A stretch of 47,075 nucleotides of DNA, taken from assembly GCA_013151215.1 (NCBI GenBank), contig JAADIS010000134.1, forward strand, positions 1 through 47,075, read 5' to 3'. This DNA comes from Chlorobiota bacterium. Its GTDB lineage: Bacteria > Bacteroidota > Bacteroidia > Bacteroidales > F082. This document shows positions 25,739 to 34,354 of the stretch, piece by piece. Within the stretch, counting starts at the first letter, position 1, and each line of letters opens with the position of its first letter. The notes under the pieces were generated by a model that was not told the origin of the DNA, did not search any database, and worked only from the letters and a program-made list of their open reading frames with translations. The position numbers were made by a program, and so were the translations under genes.

Positions 25739-26260
25739 ATGATGTTTTTTACCAGGAAAGCGCGAAAAACAGTTTATATAATGCGGCACGGCAAATCGTC
25801 GTGGGATGATTATACCATTGGTGATCATGAGCGCAAATTATTGGAGACGGGAGTGAAAAGAAGCCTCAGGATTGCTGGCTTTATGAAGGCCAAGAACATA
25901 AGCCCACAGCTGATTATAAGCAGTACTGCGCATAGGGCACTCGACACGGCACGTATCGTGGCTGATGTTATCGCTTATGACAAGGATAAGATCAAGTGCT
26001 CGGAAAACTTATACCACGCTACCGTCGATGATGTTTTTGCTGAGCTATATGAGCTGGACAATGAAATAGAAAGTGTTATGATCTTTGGTCATAACCCATG
26101 TTTTACGGATTTTGTGAACGTGTTCGTTAAACCTGAAATAGATAATTTACCTACCTCCGGACTGGCTGCGATAAGTTTTAAAAATGACAAATGGGAAGAA
26201 ATCACAAACTCAAAGTATAAATTTGAGTTTGTGCTCTTCCCATCCATGCTTAGAAAGTAA
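25739..26260 (+). CDS. SixA-like phosphohistidine phosphatase
   Basis: A 173-aa histidine phosphatase superfamily member. It has the catalytic RHG motif (YIMRHGKSSWDDY), the second Arg in SSTAHRALDTA, and the second His in IFGHNPCFTDFV. Small proteins of this type resemble SixA, which removes phosphate from His in phosphorelay (HPt) or PTS proteins. The last part of the gene encodes a long hairpin (26191-26243). It ends six bases before the stop of the convergent M14 gene. Confidence 0.87.
   Translation: MMFFTRKARKTVYIMRHGKSSWDDYTIGDHERKLLETGVKRSLRIAGFMKAKNISPQLIISSTAHRALDTARIVADVIAYDKDKIKCSENLYHATVDDVFAELYELDNEIESVMIFGHNPCFTDFVNVFVKPEIDNLPTSGLAAISFKNDKWEEITNSKYKFEFVLFPSMLRK
26191..26243. 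repeat. 21-bp inverted repeat inside the sixA 3' end
   Basis: Outer arms ATGGGAAGA/TCTTCCCAT (26191-26199 with 26235-26243) and inner arms CACAAACTCAAA/TTTGAGTTTGTG (26203-26214 with 26222-26233). The internal loop is 3/1 and the apical loop is seven bases. All arm bases pair. It encodes the residues from Trp-Glu-Glu to Phe-Pro-Ser, and no T-run follows on the plus strand. Confidence 0.9.
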
Positions 26261-26266
26261 TGTTAA

Positions 26267-28624
26267 TTAAAGTTTTATGAACTTATTAGTTCCTGATTTA
26301 AAGCCTGGGCCCACAATGCTCAGGTAATAGATTCCGGACGGTAGGTTTTTGGTATCTACCGTAATTACATCTTGCCGTCTGTCTAAAAGCCTCTCGGCAA
26401 CAAGGCTTCCAAACGAATTATAAATAAGCAATGATGCGTTTTTATTGTATCCTAAATTATAACGTAAAGTAAATGAGCCGGTATGAGGGTTCGGATACGG
26501 GTTTGATATATATATATCGTTTAGTTTGTCATTGTTTATCGATGTGGTTGTCGATAATATCGAGGCTGTGAAATCGTCGAAGTAGAAACCATCTTCCTCA
26601 ACATATTGATCAGTTACAAGAACAAAACGGATTTTGATTTCGCTTCCCGTATATTCACTGATATTTATTTCTTCATATACCCAATCAGATGAACCGTCGT
26701 AATATGGTTGGGAGTCGTCAAGATAATAGTTGCCGCCTTTCTTGCTGTATTTTCCTTGCAGGGGAGTATATGAGGCATCTTCTGTTTTTTTAATCAGTAC
26801 CTGTACATAATCATATCCGGACTCGACATCCCACTTGGCCCAAAATGAAATAAAGGCGATATCGGTGTCTTTTAAGTCGATGGTGGTGTCCATGGTTATC
26901 TTGGAGTTCAGGTTGCTTTCATAATCACTGTTTTTCGAGTCCGTAATGGAGTTGACGGCCGAATGATAATCTTCGTCGGTCAATTCCCATTTTGGGCTTG
27001 TCCAGTTATCAAGATTGTCGGCATTGTCGTCGAAAACGACCACCATGGTCCCGAATATCTTGGTAATTGTGTCGGAAACGGAATACATACCGTTATCAAC
27101 GGTTAATAAGAGCTTGAACTCAGTGCCTCCTTCGATATCAGCATTTAAGGTATAAGAAATAGAATCTGATTCAACTTGCAACAGATCCATGTTCAGGAAT
27201 ATGTCATCGGTCCCCGTACTTTCGACATTATCGTCAAGGGCGGTCAGGCTAACCGTAAATTGCTCGGCATCGGTAAGCCCTAGCCTTTTGATGTCATATT
27301 TAATATTGTTTTCGAGGGCGTCGGTCGTCATGGGGGAAGTTTCCGTTAAGTCGGCATATTTTCCCACAAGGCGGGCTGCCGTGATGTTTTGGAGCATGTT
27401 TTCCTGGCAAAGAGGAACTATGCGGCTGGTGCTTGGCCAGAAACCGTCATTTCCGTTTCCGACTTCGGGAACATAGGCGAACACCTTGTCCTTAGTGTCC
27501 TGTTCGCCGTACATCCAGTCGTTGGAATCGCCGTTTACAGGATAGATTGTAGTGCTTGCCGGCCCTATTGTATAATTGTTTTCTTCTGTCATCAGCACGG
27601 CAAAGTCGTGAAATATGTCATCGTCGGGAGTAACGTCCTCTGTCCATCCCCATGGGTAAAGAAGAAGGTTTGAATAAGAGTGATAGTTCAATGCCAGCTT
27701 AAATTCGTGATCGTTGCAGAAATCGCGCATATTCTTTATTTCAGGCTCCGAAAAAGCTGATGGCCCCCTATAGGTCTCGTCGCTAGTAATAGGTGATGAA
27801 CCATTATCGTCGTTACCCCATTTATAACCATAATTGCGGTTTGGGTCAACACCATAACTTCCATCGCCGTTGTTTCTCATGTTCTTGCGCCACATACCGC
27901 CGCCATTGGGGTTGGTAGCATAATTGTGCTCGTAACCATCAGGGTTTACAACAGGAACGAAATACATCTCGGTATTATCAACAAGTGTTTGTATATCAGG
28001 GTCTGTGGCATAATTTTCCAACAAATACCACATATAAAAAATCATCTGTTGAACTCCGATTGGTTCGCGTGCGTGGTGTACCCCTGTATATAATATCTCC
28101 GGTTCGTCCTCGTTCGTAAGCGGATTGTCGGAAATCCTAAGCCAATATATTTGCCGTCCGTCATGTGTAAGCGTGTCTTGCGAGATGGGATATCTTGGCG
28201 AGATCAAGTTTGGATATTGTGCTGCCATATCGTCCAACTCGGCCATTACCTCATCCAAAGTATAAAACCCGCCCATTGAGCCGTATTCCCAATTTTGGGG
28301 TATAGGCCATTCATCTTGTATGTCCCTTTTCAATTGTTGGTTGTCGTTTCTGGATCTTTGCTCATAAAAGCTGCTTACATCAGGGATGATTATTTCATAA
28401 GCAACACCTGCCTTTTTTAACTTGTAGATTTCCGCATCCGAAAGGTCGGTGATCAAATAGATGCCTTTTTTATATTGTCCGTCAGTAACATCAATGCCCA
28501 AGTTTGCTATTTCAGCAATATTGTTCGACATCAAATCTATTTTTACCTTTGAATAACTTGTTTGCGACTGTAGGTTTAAAGAACTAATAATACTTACTAA
28601 AAGAATGATTATAATATTACGCAT
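26267..28624 (-). CDS. Secreted M14 zinc carboxypeptidase with T9SS sorting domain
   Basis: A 785-aa secreted peptidase. A signal peptide (ends near SLNLQS) and propeptide-like region precede the M14 domain (about 110-420). Zinc ligands are His184 and Glu187 (GVHHAREPIG) and His315 (ALNYHSYS). Substrate Asn/Arg are in GVDPNRNYGY and the catalytic Glu387 is in YVPEVGNG. A beta-rich region with an MAM/CUB-like jelly-roll feel follows (about 540-690). The last 80 residues form a type A T9SS sorting domain (NPYPNPHTGSFTLRYNL, LPSGIYYLSIVG). It is therefore exported by the type IX system to which gldD and gldE next door belong. Confidence 0.92.
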   Translation of the reverse strand: MRNIIIILLVSIISSLNLQSQTSYSKVKIDLMSNNIAEIANLGIDVTDGQYKKGIYLITDLSDAEIYKLKKAGVAYEIIIPDVSSFYEQRSRNDNQQLKRDIQDEWPIPQNWEYGSMGGFYTLDEVMAELDDMAAQYPNLISPRYPISQDTLTHDGRQIYWLRISDNPLTNEDEPEILYTGVHHAREPIGVQQMIFYMWYLLENYATDPDIQTLVDNTEMYFVPVVNPDGYEHNYATNPNGGGMWRKNMRNNGDGSYGVDPNRNYGYKWGNDDNGSSPITSDETYRGPSAFSEPEIKNMRDFCNDHEFKLALNYHSYSNLLLYPWGWTEDVTPDDDIFHDFAVLMTEENNYTIGPASTTIYPVNGDSNDWMYGEQDTKDKVFAYVPEVGNGNDGFWPSTSRIVPLCQENMLQNITAARLVGKYADLTETSPMTTDALENNIKYDIKRLGLTDAEQFTVSLTALDDNVESTGTDDIFLNMDLLQVESDSISYTLNADIEGGTEFKLLLTVDNGMYSVSDTITKIFGTMVVVFDDNADNLDNWTSPKWELTDEDYHSAVNSITDSKNSDYESNLNSKITMDTTIDLKDTDIAFISFWAKWDVESGYDYVQVLIKKTEDASYTPLQGKYSKKGGNYYLDDSQPYYDGSSDWVYEEINISEYTGSEIKIRFVLVTDQYVEEDGFYFDDFTASILSTTTSINNDKLNDIYISNPYPNPHTGSFTLRYNLGYNKNASLLIYNSFGSLVAERLLDRRQDVITVDTKNLPSGIYYLSIVGPGFKSGTNKFIKL

Positions 28625-28702
28625 AAGAATAGTTTATCGCATTAATAAATAATACTAAAAACTAGGAGACAAAAAAGAACGGAGTGTGGTTGTCAGGTTT
28701 TT

Positions 28703-29296
28703 TTATTTCCAGTTAAAAGTTTTCACTATATGATCCATATCCTTGATTATGAAATCGATAACCGGCTGCAACGAATCGTTGTTAGGTATGGTGTTAAAGT
28801 AGAGGGCGGCCCTGACAAAGTTGCTGCTGCTGTCGGTAACAAAAAATTGATAAGGCGAAGCGGCCCCGTTCCCGATCACGCGATAGCTTAAGCCGAAGAC
28901 TTGCCGTTGGCGGTCGATGATCAAGCTATCGTATATGGCATCGGCCCTTGGGATTAACTTGGTGACCAGGGTGTGGGAATCCTCAAGGTATCTTGCCAGG
29001 TTGCCATCAACTTTTTTATAGCTAAAGTGAAGGGTGGCCTTGAATTGCGGCATTTGAAGGTTGATCCAATATTTTTGGTCGGGTGAATGAAAATCGGGCT
29101 CGACAAATGCATACGAAGGATACTCGAACTTATAAGGAAAGCTTGTGTCGAAAGAGATGTATGATTTTTCAGGCAAATCGATCCTAAAATAACCTCTGGG
29201 TTTTGGCGAATAATTTGCTTCACAGGAGAACAAAGCCATGCCCAAAAACAGTACGGCAACAAAAAACACTTTATTTATCATTTTTTTTATCGGCAT
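28703..29296 (-). CDS. gldD: Gliding motility lipoprotein GldD
   Basis: About 197 aa with a lipoprotein signal peptide (lipobox LFSC) and the strongly conserved GldD opening YSPKPRGYFRIDLPEKSY. GldD is required for gliding and type IX secretion in Flavobacterium, probably in the periplasm. The gene overlaps the end of gldE by 26 bases (ATG at 29296) or 11 bases (ATG at 29281), which implies translational coupling. Order ssb-gldE-gldD is conserved in the phylum. Confidence 0.93.
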   Translation of the reverse strand: MPIKKMINKVFFVAVLFLGMALFSCEANYSPKPRGYFRIDLPEKSYISFDTSFPYKFEYPSYAFVEPDFHSPDQKYWINLQMPQFKATLHFSYKKVDGNLARYLEDSHTLVTKLIPRADAIYDSLIIDRQRQVFGLSYRVIGNGAASPYQFFVTDSSSNFVRAALYFNTIPNNDSLQPVIDFIIKDMDHIVKTFNWK

Positions 29297-30629
29297 TAAT
29301 CGTAATCTCTATTTCTTTCAACCTTCTTTTGTCAACGTCAATTACTTTAAAACTAAAGTTCTCATAATTTATTATACTGCCTTTTCCGGGTATGTTGCCG
29401 TTGATTTCCAGGAGCAGCCCCCCCAATGAATCGCTCTCGCCTTTAATGTTGTCGAATGTTTCATCATCCACCTTGATTATTTTGCAAAAATCGTTTATAG
29501 GTGTTTTGGCCAGGAACTTATATCTGTTTTCACCTAGTTTTTTATAATCCGATTCGTCGTCTTCGTCAAACTCATCAGAAATGTCGCCAACAATTTCTTC
29601 AATAATATCTTCAAGGGTAATTATTCCCGATGTCCCCCCATATTCATCAACAACAATTGCCAGGTGTATCTTCCTTTTCCTGAAATCCTGCAATAAGTCA
29701 TTGATCTTCTTGTTCTCCGGAACGTAAAATACCGGGCGTATTAAATCAACCCAGTCATTATCAGTATGCTCGTTGTTTATGTTCGGGAGCAAATCCTTGA
29801 CATAAAAAACACCAAGGATATTGTCGATGGACTCACTGTAAACAGGAATTCTGGAGTATCCCGACTCGATTGCCATCCTCATCATGGAATCAAAGTCGGT
29901 ATCTACGTTCAAGGCCGTTATGTCGAGGCGCGATTTCATTATTTCGCTGGCTTCTTTATCGCCAAAGGACGCAATGCCTTTAAGAATCATTTTCTCGCCT
30001 TCAGATGCGTTTTCGTCTATGGTCATCTCAATGGCGTCCGAAAGGTCGCTCATGGTTATATTATGACCTTTGTCGCCAATTCTATTATCGATAAAGGAAG
30101 TGGAAGACACTAACAATGAGCTTATTGGCATAAACACTCTGTTCAGGAAGGACAATGGCCCGGACATCATCACGGCGACGGGCACAGGTTCTTTATTGGC
30201 AAGAATCTTTGGGATGATTTCCCCGAACAGCAATATAACGGAGGTGATAAGGATGATTTGAATCATGAAAACATTGACGGGGTTCGCGTTTTTGTCAAAA
30301 AAGAGATTACTCAGATAAGTTGCGATTATCACTATGCCCACATTAATAAAGTTGTTTGCGATCAGGATAGTGGCAAGTAAATGTTTCGGTTTGTCGAGGA
30401 GGCGCCCTACTTTTTCCCTTGCTCTTTTGCCTCTTGCTTTAAGGTCTTCCTTATGAGATGGGTCGAGTGAGAAAAAGGCTGTTTCGGAACCTGATATAAG
30501 CCCGGAAAAAACTAAAAGGACAAGTAATATGAAGAAAGTAACAACTTCATCGATTTGAATATTATGAAACAAATCGTTAAGCAAAACCATTAAATTTCCC
30601 GTTAAGGGGTCGGGATCGGTGTTTTCCAA
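29271..30629 (-). CDS. gldE: Gliding motility-associated CNNM/CBS protein GldE
   Basis: A 452-aa protein of the CorC/hemolysin C type. The CNNM (DUF21) membrane domain with three to four helices (residues about 30-190) is followed by a CBS pair (region about 215-330) with the segment AIVVDEYGGTSGIITLEDIIEEIVG. A C-terminal CorC_HlyC domain (about 350-440) completes it. GldE supports GldD function. Relatives take part in magnesium or cobalt transport. Its stop lies inside the start of gldD, and it begins 42 bases after ssb. Confidence 0.92.
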   Translation of the reverse strand: MENTDPDPLTGNLMVLLNDLFHNIQIDEVVTFFILLVLLVFSGLISGSETAFFSLDPSHKEDLKARGKRAREKVGRLLDKPKHLLATILIANNFINVGIVIIATYLSNLFFDKNANPVNVFMIQIILITSVILLFGEIIPKILANKEPVPVAVMMSGPLSFLNRVFMPISSLLVSSTSFIDNRIGDKGHNITMSDLSDAIEMTIDENASEGEKMILKGIASFGDKEASEIMKSRLDITALNVDTDFDSMMRMAIESGYSRIPVYSESIDNILGVFYVKDLLPNINNEHTDNDWVDLIRPVFYVPENKKINDLLQDFRKRKIHLAIVVDEYGGTSGIITLEDIIEEIVGDISDEFDEDDESDYKKLGENRYKFLAKTPINDFCKIIKVDDETFDNIKGESDSLGGLLLEINGNIPGKGSIINYENFSFKVIDVDKRRLKEIEITINADKKNDK

Positions 30630-30671
30630 AATAATCCTGTTAGTTCAACTAAATAATATGCAAAAGTAATA

Positions 30672-31115
30672 TTAAAATGGCAAATCGTCCTCCTGATTAT
30701 CAGATTGTTCAGTTTGACTGGCCGAAGTGTTATCATTATTGCCTTGCAAATTTCCGACTGAGTCGCCTTTATTGGAATATGACCTGTCTTCTTTTCTGGA
30801 CAGCATATTGATTTTTTCGGCAATAATCTCGGTCAGATACCTGTCGGCCTTGGTTTCCCTGTCCTGATATTTCCGGGTTTTGATCTTCCCTTCTATATAA
30901 ACCAGGTCGCCTTTAACGATGTTTCTTTCGGCCAGGTATCGATAAGCAACCACGTTATGCCATTCGGTTTTGTCCTGCCAGTCGCCTTCGCGCGATTTAT
31001 AGCTTTCGGTTGTTGCCAAGGGGAAACTGCTTTTCTTCGTGCCATCGTCGAAAGTATAAGTATCCGGGTCTTTGCCCAGGTGGCCGATAAGCATCACTTT
31101 ATTTAATCCTGCCAT
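30672..31115 (-). CDS. ssb: Single-stranded DNA-binding protein
   Basis: A 147-aa SSB. The OB fold (MAGLNKVMLIGHLGKDP, TEWHNVVAYRYLAERN, YIEGKIKTRKYQD) is followed by a low-complexity Asn/Gln/Asp tail and the C-terminal acidic tip DDLPF, which recruits partner proteins. It heads the ssb-gldE-gldD operon. In many relatives mutY lies upstream of ssb, but here the space up to the HU gene holds no gene. Confidence 0.96.
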   Translation of the reverse strand: MAGLNKVMLIGHLGKDPDTYTFDDGTKKSSFPLATTESYKSREGDWQDKTEWHNVVAYRYLAERNIVKGDLVYIEGKIKTRKYQDRETKADRYLTEIIAEKINMLSRKEDRSYSNKGDSVGNLQGNNDNTSASQTEQSDNQEDDLPF

Positions 31116-31143
31116 TTATCTAGTTTTAAATTTTTTACTTTCT

Positions 31144-31151
31144 CAAAAGTA
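31144..31151 (-). promoter_or_regulatory. -7 box for the ssb-gldE-gldD operon
   Basis: Minus-strand TACTTTTG, 28 bases before the ssb ATG. A TTTG at 31170-31167 is slightly close (15 bases). Confidence 0.45.
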
Positions 31152-31264
31152 ATATTTTTTGATTTTCAAACATCCTTATTATGTGATTTTCTGCCAATAA
31201 AGTTGTTCAATGTCATCAGCACAAACAGAATTAACTATAAAAGAATGGATTAGAACAAATTTTT

Positions 31265-31292
31265 TTTTCATAAAATGACTTTTTTATGAAAA
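31265..31292 (+). repeat. Perfect 11-bp inverted repeat upstream of the HU promoter
   Basis: TTTTCATAAAA, six-base spacer, TTTTATGAAAA. It covers the expected -33 region of the HU promoter, whose -7 box is at 31299. It could be an operator or a chance A/T palindrome. Confidence 0.6.
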
Positions 31293-31298
31293 TTGTGT

Positions 31299-31306
31299 TA
31301 TTTTTG
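31299..31306 (+). promoter_or_regulatory. -7 box for the HU gene
   Basis: TATTTTTG, 47 bases before the ATG at 31354. Confidence 0.5.
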
Positions 31307-31353
31307 CCATCCGAAATAAAATTCTAATTATTAATTAATTAAAAAATATTGTC

Positions 31354-31632
31354 ATGACCAAAGCAGAAATTGTAGCAGACATTGCAACTAAGACAGGAAT
31401 TGAGAAAGTAGCCGTTCAGGCAGTTGTTGAATCATTGATGGAAACGATCAAAGATACTATGGTAAACGGTGAGAACGTTTATTTAAGAGGGTTTGGAAGT
31501 TTTATAATAAAGGAGAGAGCCGAGAAAACAGGACGCAATATTTCAAAAAACACTACCATAATCATTCCTGCGCATAATATACCTGCTTTCAAGCCTGCAA
31601 AAACATTTGTAAACCAGGTTAAAAACGCATAG
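31354..31632 (+). CDS. HU family DNA-binding protein
   Basis: A 92-aa nucleoid protein of the HU/IHF family. It opens MTKAEIVADIATKTGI, and the beta-arm region contains VYLRGFGSFIIKERAEKTGRNISKN and VPAFKPAK-type ending (IPAFKPAKTFVNQV). It forms dimers that bend DNA. It is followed 24 bases later by a 29-codon basic gene and then rng, a gene order typical of the phylum. Confidence 0.95.
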   Translation: MTKAEIVADIATKTGIEKVAVQAVVESLMETIKDTMVNGENVYLRGFGSFIIKERAEKTGRNISKNTTIIIPAHNIPAFKPAKTFVNQVKNA

Positions 31633-31656
31633 TTATAATATAAAATATAATTTACA

Positions 31657-31746
31657 ATGCCAAACGGAAAGAAGAGAAAAAGACATAAGATGTCAACGCA
31701 CAAGCGTAAAAAGCGTTTGCGTAAAAACAGGCATAAGAAGAAATAA
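31657..31746 (+). CDS. 29-aa Arg/Lys-rich protein, AURKAIP1/COX24 (bS22/mS38-like) type
   Basis: A very short frame opening with MPNGKKRKRHKM, followed by STHKRKKRLRKNRHKKK, with about two thirds basic residues. It is well placed between HU and rng. The KRKK(R/M)(R/L)K pattern resembles the COX24/AURKAIP1 motif of mitochondrial mS38 and mycobacterial bS22, a peptide that lies near helix 44 of the small ribosomal subunit. I therefore think it is a ribosomal peptide. The basic composition makes short-motif matching risky, so the family call is moderate and the coding status likely. Confidence 0.7.
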   Translation: MPNGKKRKRHKMSTHKRKKRLRKNRHKKK

Positions 31747-31768
31747 AATTCTTATAGCATAAATGCGG

Positions 31769-31812
31769 AGGTTGTTATTTTTCCTGGTAAAAGGAGGATA
31801 AACAACCTTTGT
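31769..31812 (+). terminator. Possible weak terminator after the HU/basic-peptide genes
   Basis: AGGTTGTT (31769-31776) pairs with AACAACCT (31801-31808), with an inner TCCT/AGGA pair. Only a short T-run follows, so function is unsure. Confidence 0.35.
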
Positions 31813-31846
31813 ATATTTATATCCCCTCAAAAACTTATCTTCGTCT

Positions 31847-31854
31847 TAAGTTTG
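31847..31854 (+). promoter_or_regulatory. -7 box for rng
   Basis: TAAGTTTG lies 67 bases before the GTG at 31922. It would also give rng its own transcript independent of HU. Confidence 0.45.
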
Positions 31855-31921
31855 CATAATACCATAATTGTTTTACGACAAGTTGGTATCAAGTGCTTTA
31901 TATTTATTAATTTTTATTGAT

Positions 31922-33475
31922 GTGAACAAAGAATTAATCATTGATTCGAACAGATCTGAGGTTAATATTGCACTTTTGGAGGACAAATACCTTGTTGAGC
32001 TGCACAATGAAAAAACCAACAACAACTTTGCTGTTGGCGATGTGTTCTTGGGCAAGGTAAAAAAAATCATGCCGGGGCTGAATGCGGCCTTTGTCGATGT
32101 TGGTTACGAAAAGGATGCGTTTTTGCATTATTTGGATTTGGGCCCTCAAATACGGACGTTTAACAAAATCGTTAAACTTGGTGTTAAGAACAAAGCCCAC
32201 TTAATAAATCCCAATGATTCCTTTTTGGAGCCGGACATATTAAAATCCGGAAAGATAACTCAGGTTTTGACCTCCGGACAACAGATCTTGGTTCAAATAG
32301 CAAAAGAGCCGATATCGACAAAAGGGCCAAGGATATCGACAGAAATATCGTTTCCCGGAAGATTTATTGTTTTATTGCCATTTTCGAACAAAATATCCAT
32401 ATCACAAAAGATACGTGACAAGGAAGAGCGCAATCGTTTGAAACGCTTGATCAACAGTATTAAACCTAAGAATTTCGGCGTTATCATCCGTACTGTTGCC
32501 GAAAACCAGAAGGTTGCCGAACTAGATTCGGACTTAAGGCAGTTGGTTGCCAAATGGGATAAAATAATCAGTAAGCTTCCAAATTTAAGTGCGCCGAACA
32601 AAGTTCTGAGCGAACTCGACAGAACATCCTCGATTTTGAGGGATGTTATCAACGAATCGTTTAACAGTGTGTATATCAGCAATAAAGTTCTTTACGAAGA
32701 AGCAAGGTTGTTTTTAAAGACTTATGCTCCGGAGAATGTTGATATTATTAAGAAGCACAACTCGCAAAAGCCAATTTTCGAGTACTTCGGCATCGACAAA
32801 CAGATCAAAAGCTCGTTTGGGAAAACCGTTACCATAAGGAGCGGCGTATATCTGATAATTGAGCATACCGAGGCAATGCATGTTATCGACGTTAACAGCG
32901 GCCATCGGGTGAACAGGGACAATTCGCAGGAGCAGAATGCCCTGGCCACTAACCTTGAGGCAGCAACCGAGATTGCCCGTCAGCTGCGCTTGCGCGATAT
33001 GGGCGGCATTATAGTTGTTGATTTTATCGATATGCGAGACGCTAAAAACCGCCGTACTCTGTATGCCAAGATTAAAGACGAAATGGAGAAGGACAGGGCA
33101 AAGCATACTATCCTTCCCCCAAGCAAGTTCGGCTTAGTACAGATTACCCGTCAAAGGGTGCGTCCCGAGATGGATGTCATGGTAACGGAACAATGTCCGG
33201 TTTGCCGTGGCACGGGCAAAGTGAAATCGACTTTGATGTTGATAGACGAGATCGAAAACAACATAAACTATCTTATCCAGGATCAGAACGAGAAGAAACT
33301 TACATTGAGCGTCCATCCTTTTGTCCATGCCTACCTAACAAAAGGCTTCAAGTCGGTACAAATGAATTGGTATTTTCAATATAAAAAGTGGATCAAGATC
33401 GATCAGATGAAGAATTATCATTTACTGGAATATCATTTTTATAATGCCCTCGGTGAAAAAATAAAGAACTCATAA
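31922..33475 (+). CDS. rng: Ribonuclease G/E family endoribonuclease
   Basis: About 517 aa. It starts with GTG at 31922 because the conserved family opening (NKELIIDSNRSEVNIALLED) begins there; a TTG 18 codons upstream is an alternative. The order is S1-like domain (VGDVFLGKVKKIMPGLNAAFVDVGYEKDAFL), RNase H-like and catalytic core (HVIDVNSGHRV, GGIIVVDFIDM with metal-binding Asp residues), QITRQRVRPEM, and the zinc-link CPVCRGTGK. It matures rRNA and turns over mRNA. It lacks the long disordered tail of RNase E, which fits RNase G. Confidence 0.95.
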   Translation: MNKELIIDSNRSEVNIALLEDKYLVELHNEKTNNNFAVGDVFLGKVKKIMPGLNAAFVDVGYEKDAFLHYLDLGPQIRTFNKIVKLGVKNKAHLINPNDSFLEPDILKSGKITQVLTSGQQILVQIAKEPISTKGPRISTEISFPGRFIVLLPFSNKISISQKIRDKEERNRLKRLINSIKPKNFGVIIRTVAENQKVAELDSDLRQLVAKWDKIISKLPNLSAPNKVLSELDRTSSILRDVINESFNSVYISNKVLYEEARLFLKTYAPENVDIIKKHNSQKPIFEYFGIDKQIKSSFGKTVTIRSGVYLIIEHTEAMHVIDVNSGHRVNRDNSQEQNALATNLEAATEIARQLRLRDMGGIIVVDFIDMRDAKNRRTLYAKIKDEMEKDRAKHTILPPSKFGLVQITRQRVRPEMDVMVTEQCPVCRGTGKVKSTLMLIDEIENNINYLIQDQNEKKLTLSVHPFVHAYLTKGFKSVQMNWYFQYKKWIKIDQMKNYHLLEYHFYNALGEKIKNS

Positions 33476-33507
33476 AAAAAGCCCCGAGAAAAACGGGGCT
33501 TTTTTTT
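33474..33507. terminator. Bidirectional terminator between rng and the Usp gene
   Basis: Seven A, GCCCCG (33481-33486), seven-base loop, CGGGGC (33494-33499), eight T. The T-run overlaps the stop codon of the opposing Usp gene (33506-33508). Confidence 0.88.
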
Positions 33508-34354
33508 ATCCGTTATAAAACTTAATCTTGTCGGCATGAACACTCAATACAGGTATTGGCGAGTGGTTCACCATTTGGGCGGCATAAGGCCCGAGCCAGA
33601 TATTCGACGTCGAGGTTTCTTGCTCGGTCATTATCGAGATCAAGTTGGCATCGATTTTCTTTGAATAGTCTAAAATTGATTCAGTAATATTGTGAGCCTC
33701 CAAGAAGGTGGTCTGATATCTAATGTTGTGTTCTTTGAAGTAGTCCTCGGCTTGAAGGATATAATTCCTTACCCTGAACCTTATGTCGTCGAGCGAGGAA
33801 GTGAACAAGCCCAGCAGGTGAATCTCCGAGTGAAAATAACTTGCCAGCAATGCGGTTATGGGCATTTTCTGCCTAGTAACTTTTGTTGAGTCAAATGGCA
33901 TGACGATGCGTTTTAGGTCGCGGCCAATATCAATGCCGCCCCTTATGGTAATGGTTGGGATTTTTGATGATGAAACAATCCGGTTGGCGTTGCTGCCAAT
34001 CCAAAACTCCTCGAAACCCGAAGATCCGTGGGTTCCCACAATAATTAAAAAAGCCTCCATTTCGTCGGCAATATCACATATCTCTTTATAAATCTTGCCT
34101 TTAGTAATCTTATAGTCGATTGATTGCCCACCCATTAACGGAGTGTATTTCTTTATTAGCCCATTTAAGCGGTCTTCCACTTCGTCGCCTAGCTGTTTCG
34201 GTTCAACCGAAAATATCTCCTTTGAATAATCCAAATGGTTTACCCACACCATGGTGATATTTGCTCTCGCTTTTTTTGCTATTGACACAGAATGTTCAAG
34301 TGCGTTGATCGAACAGCTTGAAAAGTCAATCCCTACTACTATCTTCTTGCTCAT
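33506..34354 (-). CDS. Tandem-domain universal stress protein
   Basis: A 282-aa protein with two Usp domains (about 1-140 and 150-275). The first keeps the ATP-binding G-2x-G-9x-G(S/T) motif as GTHGSSGFEEFWIGSN. The second domain ends in GPYAAQMVNHSPIPVLSV. It probably binds ATP and acts under stress or growth arrest. It overlaps the SPOR gene by 29 bases and shares clear similarity with the Usp at 34800-35630, so the two are likely paralogues from duplication. Confidence 0.9.
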   Translation of the reverse strand: MSKKIVVGIDFSSCSINALEHSVSIAKKARANITMVWVNHLDYSKEIFSVEPKQLGDEVEDRLNGLIKKYTPLMGGQSIDYKITKGKIYKEICDIADEMEAFLIIVGTHGSSGFEEFWIGSNANRIVSSSKIPTITIRGGIDIGRDLKRIVMPFDSTKVTRQKMPITALLASYFHSEIHLLGLFTSSLDDIRFRVRNYILQAEDYFKEHNIRYQTTFLEAHNITESILDYSKKIDANLISIMTEQETSTSNIWLGPYAAQMVNHSPIPVLSVHADKIKFYNG

